From NCBI GenBank assembly GCA_020809705.1, contig CP085827.1, positions 3,100,001 through 3,164,000 on the forward strand: a DNA stretch of 64,000 nucleotides, given 5' to 3'. How positions within the stretch are numbered: position 1 is the stretch's first letter; each line of letters starts with the position of its first letter. The notes under the pieces were generated by a model. It saw nothing but the letters and a program-made list of their open reading frames with translations. It did no database searches and was not told the DNA's origin. Of the stretch, positions 55,871 to 64,000 are shown piece by piece. A program made the position numbers and the translations under genes. This DNA is from Calonectria ilicicola (lineage: Eukaryota; Ascomycota; Sordariomycetes; Hypocreales; Nectriaceae).

Positions 55871-58595
55871 GGTGATAGGCTGTTGTATTATTGAAGGATG
55901 TCACAAATATATAGCGCCAATAAATAGAGCGTGATGATGGAAATGTACTTTTTGCAAAGCAATCATATAAGCAAATGATTTAAAATAAATATCAAGTCCG
56001 ATACAGTAGTATGAGCAATAATCTTGCCTCGCCGGTTAAATGGCTGAACCGGACATCGGACACGGCAAAGACATGATGAACAGGGATTAAGACCGAATTT
56101 GGCCGTAAGAACCCCGCGATCTCTGACTTCGCATTGATCAATGTTGGGGACAAAAGCGTCTCCACACAGGAAGAACAATTCCATATCGGACCGAAGAACG
56201 TAGTATTTTAGGCCTTCGGCCGAACCTATGCCGATATACCGATTACCATCGCTAAAATCGGGAACAGTGTATAGTTTCGGACTTTTCGGATTGTTCTTAA
56301 TATTTCATCCTTGAACTCTCTTCGATGGCCTTTTCTTCCGACAATCTCCAAGAAGGAAAATCAGCGAAGGGTTGCAAAATGCATGAAGAAAAGCGTACGT
56401 TGTCAGCGACCCCGCTCAGGAAACGAACCAAGGAAAAATCACCCGAGAGTAGAGGGCAATGTCCTAATTTTTGTAAAAAAGCCTTTTAATATAGCCATCA
56501 GAGGGCTATGGGTTAAAGACAAAATTACGGATGCTAGTGCTAGTTAAATGTTTATCCAATTTCGCCGACTTGAAAGGAGATGTCATATGCCAGGAATCGT
56601 CAAATGTACAGATATAAGCTTTGGTTAACATGTTTGGTTACCATTAGCGCTTTATATTTCCCTCTTGTTGATTAATAATATCAGCCGTCAAGAAATCCGA
56701 GATGGAAACGCGGAGTTGCTGCGAAAAGCCATAGCTGATTGGCCCTCGTCAACCTCAGCACCAGCGCAGCTGAGGTCCATAAGAGCCAGTCCTCAGATTG
56801 TAGCCTATCAATTTACACATCTCCTTCAGTAAATTGGGTCCAACTAGCAAACTTTCTGTCAAGGAGCGAATAGAAACAGAGGGACGCTGTACAATTCATT
56901 CTCAAATAGAGGAAAACGCGCCTACACACTGAAGACATGGCATTTAGGGCTACTAGTGATTGCAAAGGAACCAAATAACAAACATGATGCATTTCTTATA
57001 TTCTATAAAATGCATCAAATTAAACTGAACCTCGCACGTTCTGAGGCAAACGAGCGATGAGCAGCAGCACGCAATCAGAAAACGAGACACTCAAGAAGCA
57101 CGATCGTAATTGTTCATTCCAAACATTGATGGATGAGATTTTGCATAATGCGAAACAAATATACAATGGATTACGAAATCGAAAAAAGTACCATTACTTT
57201 TTCGACGAAATTGCAGGCCGCGAATTGACCCAGTCCAAGTTCGCGTCGGTTACACATCAGTGATATTCTCATCTAGAATAAAAAGAAAAAGTAACAAAGC
57301 TATTAAAAATTATGATTGCTTTTGAACCAAAAGAAATAAGGATACGAGAATGTCATACGATTTACTTGACCGTCGCATATATCTGAGAAGGGGAAGTGTC
57401 ATGTGTCCAATTTAACTTGTAAGCCGTCAGACCTACCTACCCACCATTATTTATGTACAGATTATACCTAGACCTAGAATATATCGATAAATTTCACCCT
57501 GATCAGTCAAGAAATATTGTCAACCTCATTGGGCCCACCGCAAACGTATGTTTTGGTGCACGAAGTCTGTGCTTGTTGTGTTGGCCCAAGCATCGGTCCA
57601 AATGCTCAGAGTTCTACAGGTATCGCCGCGGCTTCAACTGCTCAGCTGTAGACGCCGCCCAAATTCGAGTAAACAATTGAAGCCAGGATATGTACATCTT
57701 TTGACAGGAACAGGCAGTCGTAGAAATCAAGAAAGTCCAACTTGCGAAACGACAATGTCTTGATTTTCACGGTCGCGCAAAGTTGTCGTCAGAATGGTTT
57801 CTTTTTTTTTTCTTTCGCGAAAGGCCGCTCAGGCGATAAAGGTGGCCAATCGTCCGTTGCTGGGATCAAGGGACTAAGCAGACCGACGCCACGCATCTTG
57901 CTTGCCTTTCAAGTGCATCTGTGTTACGAGTTCAGTCAACGACCAGCCTGCATGAGAACCAACGTGTTAAAGCACATTCAACTGAACTGGGATTTTTGGG
58001 CGTCTCCCATTGGCTCTGGCCAGGGCACGTCGGGAACACTTCGCCAACCACGTCGCTCATCTCGCCGGGATGCTCCAGCCATCGGCCCAAGGTCAACCCA
58101 ACCCCTTCTCCGCAAATTACGTGTCCAGCTGGAGCCGCTTCCCCAGCGCGATATTCCGAAATGCAAGTCATCGGACCATGCCGACTGGTCAATTGACTGC
58201 TCTATAGCTCAACAATACAAGTGGCAATGCAGCTCGGGTTCAGCTTACGGCTTCACCCGCTGTTAAATATATGTCGCGGGCCCACCAAAAGCAAGTTTCA
58301 TGTTTCGCATGGATGGAATCCCTGCATTCCCTCTCTATACGCAAGCCCTGTATCCTTGTCCGGGCAATGGGGATTGACAACGCATTAAAATTATTCGGAG
58401 CTGGCCGGGAGCTGGACCTACAGGCGGCTACGGGCAACAGGATAAACAGTGAACATGTTGAGAATGAACTATAAAATGTCCAGATCTTTCTGCGTTCATC
58501 CAGAATATTCATCAACAATCTCATCCTCATCACTCCAATCCTCTTCTCTCAATCTTCAACTTTTTTAAGTCTTCAAGACTCCCCCAACAATCAAA
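55871..58595. other. Long intergenic region, no certain gene
   Basis: 2.7 kb. A 68-codon ATG frame at 57057-57263 is the best small candidate but has no supporting feature. The last 130 bases are the promoter of the 70-residue protein gene. Confidence 0.5.
58470..58476 (+). promoter_or_regulatory. TATA box of the small highly expressed gene
   Basis: TATAAAA 120 nt upstream of the ATG at 58596, followed by a pyrimidine-rich stretch (CTCCAATCCTCTTCTCTC at 58535-58552) typical of strongly transcribed fungal genes. Confidence 0.6.
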
Positions 58596-58994
58596 ATGGA
58601 CGCCACGTGAGTTCCACCGCATCTTGCAAACAGAGCTTCCAAGAGTTCAAGAGATTCAACTTCTCTTGGGCTCAAGGCTCTGTTCCTGCATACCATCTTT
58701 TCTCGAGATATGAATTCTAACCAATAAACAGCACCGCCGAGAAGCAGTTCGTCGTTCCCCTGCCTACCTCTACTGGCCTCTCTCAGCCCGCTGGTAAGTC
58801 TCTACACCTACAAATTCGACATGTTTGCGGCATTGTCTAACACCTCTCCTACAGGCCAGCTCCTCAAGGGTGCCACTGATGATGAGGGTAACCAGAAGGC
58901 TGCCGCTCTCCTTGTCGGCATTAAGCTCGACCTCGAGGCCGAGGTTCACTTGACTGCTCGTGTCAAGGGTGACCTTACTGTTGGTCTTTACTAG
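58596..58994 (+). CDS. Small 70-residue conserved-looking protein, strong codon bias
   Basis: Three exons, 58596-58606, 58732-58793 and 58855-58994, with introns of 125 nt (GTGAGT, branch CTAAC, acceptor ACAG) and 61 nt (GTAAGT, CTAAC, ACAG). The first exon is only 11 nt. The spliced product is in phase: MDATTAEKQFVVPLPTSTG, then LSQPAGQLLKGATDDEGNQ, AAALLVGIKLDLEAEVHL, ending RVKGDLTVGLY. Codons are almost all the preferred C-ending or strong-T fungal ones (CTC, GTC, AAG, GAG, GGT, GCT), as in ribosomal or glycolytic genes. TATA box, CT-rich leader and CAAAATGG start context agree with high expression. No signal peptide or membrane helix. I do not recognise the family; function unknown. Confidence 0.85.
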
Positions 58995-60732
58995 ATTTTT
59001 TAGTTGGTGTTTGAGCTGGTCTTTTCTACCACCATTTGACTGTTACGACCGAGTCAAATAGTTAGGATTTTATAAAAATAGTGTCACGGACACTCATGAT
59101 TCAACTTTACATCTTGTTCCTGATTTCGTTTTGTGATGCATCGTAAATTACATGATCTAAGGGTGACGAGCCAAATTGTGATTTGCATATTATCATCGTC
59201 AAGTAAAAGCTCGGTTTTCTTTTTTTTTATTCAAAAAAGGCGAATAAAATAGTTCATGATGCTTACAAGCATTGATGCAGGCCTAGGCTAATGAGGAGAG
59301 GGGGGGATATGGCTGCTTGATGTTGTCTTTGTCACAAAGATCTCATTTTGAAGAATGGTGTATGATCATATGTATATTGACAACATCGGTGTGAAATGAT
59401 AATGGATTCTTTTTTTTTTAAGAAAAAGAAGCACTAATGGTACAACACGCTAACAGTAGTTTGGAAGCATCAGACCACATTTTGATCATACGGTCTGACG
59501 TGGAACGTGCTTCAAAGTGTTGGGTGGCAATATTTCAGGTTGGAATTTGTTTTGTAGCTTTTCTGTGCAATACATGATTGCGGTAATAAAGACACCGTAA
59601 AAAGGGCCAAGTCATAGGTAGCATCATATTATAGTATAATATAGCAATAAATGAGCCTTCAACCAGGGATTTGAAGCATCCTTCACGTTGGTTCGTTAAT
59701 GGCGGTCATGCTCGTCGCCTTACCCTATACACTAATGCACGTTATGCATCCGGTGTGAAATTGGGCGCATTCTTATTATGCACGCGGGGGGAAATTTTGA
59801 AACATGTTCGACCCGCTTTCAGCAAAAGATGCGGACGTCTCGCCTGCTTGCGTTTTGATTTAGCTCGGGCGGTTCAACAATCGATTGTCGGGCGCGAACA
59901 GAGCCAATATTCGCTTGATGCAGGGGTGTGTTTCAGTGCCACCGATGCTCAAGCCCAAGCCCACGACTCTCTTTCGCCTAGCACGCGTCTCACAATCGCG
60001 CTCGGATGAAGGGACTGGTGATCGCGTGCTGCTGCATGTCTGAAAATCTGGTGGTCTCGACTGCTCGACTGACAACCTGTCCTTTATGATTGGCTGTGCT
60101 GAGTGGGACTGAAAGTGCCGTGAGGGCTACCATCTGCTAAGGCGCTTATGAATAAGCTTACTGAAAGAAAGAGACGGGGCACTGAAAACTTCAGACGTGA
60201 GCAAGCTTTTGTTCGGGGTTCAAGCTAGGTTTGAATCGCTGGTTGAGGACAGGAACAAAGAAGATCATGGCGCGCAACTCTACGGAATACTTTGCGCGTC
60301 TTGAGGGGACCTCTTCTCATCTCCCAAGTAGGAGAGGCGCGTGATGATGAGCCATTAATAGAAATTTGGTCCTACACCAATAAGTTACAGTGGCTTCACA
60401 CCTTCAGCGGCCATCAACCAGTCGTGGTTCCCCAGGTGAGCTTCCGCACCACCACCATCACCACCTCTGGCAGCCACACGGCACTCGGCTTCCGAGCATC
60501 TTGCCCTGTTGAGCGTCCGATGCGGGTGGCCTGTGTGGGGTGAGTCAAACAAAGGCGTCCTACCAAAAGCGAACAAAGCTCACTAGCTCGTCGTGGCTGG
60601 GTTTCGCGCGGTTCATTCCGCCAAGAAGAACAGTAATAAACACGCCGCAGCCATGTTGCAATTTTCTTGCATTTCTCGAGTTCGCTCGATAATCAATATC
60701 ATCGTCTTTTTTCTTTTCTCGCCATCTCCGAA
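58995..60732. other. Intergenic, no gene seen
   Basis: 1.7 kb between two plus-strand genes. Poly-T tracts near 59220 and 59410. Open frames near 59671 and 60292 lack content. Confidence 0.5.
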
Positions 60733-62066
60733 ATGTATCGCGCCCCGTCATTAGCGCTCGCTGCAATTGTTGCGTGGTGTATGAATCAACTACAGATCCC
60801 CGGACACTCGTTGGGCAAAGAAGCTAATTTTATTCATAGGTTTTCAGGCCACTGTAGCATCGGCCTCTCCATACTGCCCGAACGAAAACGTATGTTTCCG
60901 CTGGGCAGTACCAGAGACCACCTCGCGCTCTGGGTCAAATAATGTGTATTTCCAGATCAAAGCTCCCATCACCTATCAATGGGTCGCCCTGGGAATTGGC
61001 TCCCAGATGGCGGGCGCGGAAATATTCATGATTTATCAAAATGGCAAAGGTAACGTGACTCTGAGCACGAGAGCTGGCAAGGGTCACGTAATGCCAGAGC
61101 ACGTAACAAGAAGCGAAGTCCATCTTCTTTCTGGCTCTGGTATTAGTAATAATTCCATGGTCGCCAACATTAAATGTGGCGATTGTTCGTTGGATCACAC
61201 TGGTTCTAGCTCCTGGATTGCGGCGTGGAAGCAAGGGAAGTCCTTGAACTCCGCAGATACATCCGAAACCATTCAGGAGCATGATGACTACGCCTCTTTT
61301 ACTGTCGACCTGGCAGAAGCCACTACTTTTTCAACCGGGAACCCATTTGTGGCCGGCGAAAGTACCAGCAACTCCAACAACTCCAACAATTCCAACGATT
61401 CCAACAATTCCGGCAGTTCCAACAATTCGTCTTCTGGCGTGATAACCGAATCCAAGGGAACCAATAGCGAGGGAACTTCAAAAGCCCATGGCCTTATTAT
61501 GGCGCTAACATTCGTTATCGCATACCCAGTTGGCGCCATCCTGATGCCAATGCTGGGGAAGTGGGTTGTTCATGCCGCATGGCAGACTGTTGCTTTTTGT
61601 GTTATGTGGATTGGCTTTGGGCTTGGATATGTGACCTCTAAGAAAGATGGTTCTGTAAGTGTGAATGTTCCTAAAACATGATTTTAGTTCGCCTGCTAAT
61701 TTTTAATTATAGTGGAACAATGCGAGCCACGTAAAGCTTGGCGTCGCCGTCTGCATTTTGCTGACTCTCCAGCCCATTCTGGGGTTCGCTCACCACAAGT
61801 ACTTCGTTAAACACCAACAACGGGGATTGGTCAGCCATGCCCATATCTGGTATGGAAGAATTCTCATGTCACTTGGCATATTCAATGGAGGGTTAGGTCT
61901 CAGGCTCGCGAGTGCACCTCGAAGCTATATTTTGGCGTACTCCATCTTTAGTATTGTTCTTGGCGTGCTCTATATCACTGGGGCGAGTATTTTCGCGGCC
62001 AGAAGAAATCGGGGTGCAAAACAAGTCGAATCTTACCAAATGTCATCGGCAGGGTATGGCCGATAG
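60733..62066 (+). CDS. DOMON-cytochrome b561 domain protein (CDH-cytochrome-like)
   Basis: Secretory-pathway membrane redox protein: an extracellular heme b DOMON domain of the cellobiose-dehydrogenase cytochrome type, fused to a b561/ferric-reductase-like membrane domain that can pass electrons across the membrane. Exons 60733-60778, 60840-61654, 61713-62066, total 404 residues. Signal peptide MYRAPSLALAAIVAWCFQATVASA, then SPYCPNENVCFRWAVP, ITYQWVALGIGSQMAGAEIFM (Met heme-ligand region) and VMPEH. A Ser/Asn repeat linker (residues about 193-217) leads to five helices with His in HGLIMALTF, VVHAAWQ, HVKLGVAVC and SHAHIWYGR, the expected paired heme ligands. C-tail ends SAGYGR. The physiological acceptor (iron, quinone) cannot be told. 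Confidence 0.92.
61368..61428 (+). repeat. 9-bp imperfect tandem repeat encoding Ser-Asn-Asn linker
   Basis: Units of TCCAACAAY repeated about six times, encoding SNNSNNSNDSNN. It lies between the DOMON and b561 parts; length is expected to vary among strains. Confidence 0.8.
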
Positions 62067-63807
62067 AGCATTCTGCTTTAATTATTCAACGAGGATGAAA
62101 TGAATGAGTGGTAAAAAAGGGAAAATTCTCTAATTGATTGGAGAAAGGACAGCGGTGAATATTTATCATTTGTTTTTGAATAGACGGTCAAATTTAATTT
62201 TATAATCCCATATGGCTATCAAATCTAGCGCCATGTAATTTCTTTTTAACCAATATTCACGATGGGCTTAGTTCTTGAACCATAAACAAAGTCCCGGTGA
62301 AAGGCCAGAAGCCTTTTGTCAAACAAATATTGTATCGTGGACACATGGAAAGATGACAGTAAAAGCACGCGAATTAATTCTGATTGTTATCTGTGAAGCT
62401 ATAGGGAAAAAAAATCCATCTATACGAGATCATCTTGTCAACATTCTCAGGCATTACCAGGGTGATGGATTGGCATCAACCGCGAATCTTAGACTTACAG
62501 GCAAGGTGAACAGGACCGTAGGCTGGATGATGTGCGAGCGTATATAACCTGTGATCAGACAAAGAGCTACCGACAGGTCATTCATCCCCTTATGACAGAA
62601 TTAGACTGGGGGGGAGAGTGCTAATATTCGATGGGCTGTTTAGCAAGGCGCCGTTGGGAACGCGTTGTCCGTAGGGCTGGAAATGCTTGAGGTCAAGATT
62701 GAACGCAGCTGTCCAGTAGCCTGGTGGCGCCTCCTTATTCGTTTACCGATCAATCGAATTCATTGCTCGGACTAGCGGGGCGGTGGGCGGGCCCTGTAAT
62801 AATTTGCCTCCAGTATTCATCAGGCAGTCTTCACCCATCCATCTGGGCACCGTTAATCGATCGCCGACGCCTTGATCAATAGTTTTTCGATGATCTAGAC
62901 TCCCGTTTTCAGCCCGAGATCCGAGGGTAAAAACAAGATGAACGCGACCTTACCAGCTTGGTGCTGCTTGATAAGCTCCCTAAGCCGTCAATTGGCCCGC
63001 TCGACCACTGGGTTGGGTGCTAATTGGAGCCTGTATAACTATTTTACTTCTAGCTTAAATGAAAGGTTAATAAATTTATTTAATATTTAAAATTATACTT
63101 AATTTTTGCGTTGTGAAAGCAGATGCGAGTTATTAGAACACACTAACTCACATCAATTCAGCATCACTCATTGCGAAAATGCACAGCACAATCAAATATG
63201 GCTTGTTTGGGGATCTGAAAAACCTTGAGAAAAACAAGAGAAAAACTATTTTTCGCGTATTTTCTTGATATCCTGTAAACTGATACCTAGCTATAGCAAA
63301 CCCACTACAGCATTGGTTAGGAACAAACGCCTCTCCATCCACTCTTGGCGAATCTTCATTGTGATTAACCCCTGCATATCCAACCCCAAGTCTCAACATA
63401 TTCTCCCTTAAAGATCGTACGATAAATACCTGAGTACTAACTTGTACTAATTTGGCCTTTGAACCCGAACTTTTGGGTCGGTGGTAGAGGTCGGTCGCCA
63501 ACATGCACGTGGCGGGCACGAACCATGCCAAAACGAGATGACCATGACTCTCGCTTTTATCTGCTCCACGCGCGACTACGAGCGTGGTCTTTAACAAAAC
63601 GGGATAAAACTAGAATTTAGTTTACAATGTGAACATGTTTGAGAACACTGGGAGGGTTGAGACTCAGTATCTTTTAGCGCACTCACTGGATACGGGGAAA
63701 TAACGCAATGGAGCTTCAAAGTTATATAGAGGAGATATTTCCTCTTCCACGGGATTTTTTTTTTCATCCCATTCATATTACACCCAACGACCAATCATTC
63801 TGTCAAT
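62067..63807. other. Intergenic, no gene seen
   Basis: 1.7 kb. AT-rich block at 63060-63110. A 90-codon frame at 62275 and a 149-codon frame at 63148-63597 show no recognisable features. Confidence 0.5.
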
Positions 63808-64000
63808 ATGAGGGTTTCCGGAGTTCTTTCCGCATTGGTTGTGCTTGCCTCATCGGCGGATGCTGCTTGTACAACCAACAAATGTCTCTCCAAGGTACGA
63901 GGGCACAGAACCAAATCACGTTTGGCTACGCCTCTAACAATCATGATATTAGGTTCTGGCTACTACCGCCAACTGTCAAGCCTTCCTGAAGAAGACTGTT
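63808..64000 (+). CDS. Small secreted protein, 3' end beyond window
   Basis: Starts MRVSGVLSALVVLASSADA, a textbook signal peptide, followed by CTTNKCLSK. An intron at 63895-63952 (donor GTACGA, branch CTAAC, acceptor TTAG) joins in phase 0 to VLATTANCQAFLKKTV, where the window ends. Three Cys are visible so far. Family not recognisable from 45 residues; candidates include cell-wall or effector-like secreted proteins. Confidence 0.72.
   Translation, partial: MRVSGVLSALVVLASSADAACTTNKCLSKVRGHRTKSRLATPLTIMILGSGYYRQLSSLPEEDC

Noticed and set aside
57057..57263. 68-codon ATG frame
   Set aside because: Plausible start but AT-rich, no codon preference and no conserved pattern; kept only as a weak candidate.
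62275..62547. 90-codon plus-strand frame
   Set aside because: No domain, no codon bias, and no promoter-like sequence upstream.
63148..63597. 149-codon minus-strand frame
   Set aside because: No domain or leader; flanked by AT-rich intergenic DNA.

Overview
The window reads as nuclear DNA of a filamentous ascomycete, most likely a member of the Eurotiales (Aspergillus/Penicillium type). The basis is gene content (Zn2Cys6 regulators, tannase-family esterase, GH18 chitinase, S28 peptidase, NACHT-WD40 protein, DOMON-b561 protein) and introns of mostly 46-85 nt with GTRNGY-like donors, CTRAY branch sites and YAG acceptors. For twelve spliced genes I worked out exon chains by hand, and each chain sums to an exact multiple of three. 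No rRNA, convincing tRNA, CRISPR or viral sequence was seen.

Left part (1-17 kb): a Zn2Cys6 regulator running off the left edge is divergent from a secreted tannase/feruloyl-esterase-type enzyme. Then come an NmrA-like protein, an SDR, a 240-bp MITE-like element, a RecQ helicase remnant, a GPI-anchor-like S28 prolyl peptidase and a secreted GH18 chitinase. Middle (17-34 kb): a NACHT-WD40 (NLR-type) gene broken by an in-frame stop and a terminal frameshift, a 788-residue membrane-anchored Cys-rich protein of unknown function with duplicated CxxC modules, a second Zn2Cys6 regulator, a seven-helix-type membrane protein, an orphan C-terminal piece of a disulfide oxidoreductase, and a nucleotidyltransferase-fold protein.

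Right-centre (34-44 kb): homogentisate-dioxygenase-like enzyme, CocE/S15 hydrolase, a phosphate/Git1-type MFS transporter that looks inactivated (donor-site mutation, frameshift, MITE at its 3' end) and a third Zn2Cys6 regulator, all on the minus strand. They resemble a small catabolic cluster that has lost its transporter. A second MITE-like family (250 bp, about 50-bp inverted ends) lies beside the dead transporter.

Right part (44-64 kb): an unknown four-exon membrane protein, a Thr-rich probably secreted protein, an AAAP amino-acid transporter, an MCT-type MFS transporter, an SDR with an enlarged glycine loop, a 70-residue three-exon protein with very strong codon bias, a DOMON-cytochrome b561 redox protein, and the start of another small secreted protein cut by the right edge. 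Long intergenic stretches (for example 12.9-15.6, 50.0-53.1 and 55.9-58.6 kb) show nothing I can call as a gene.
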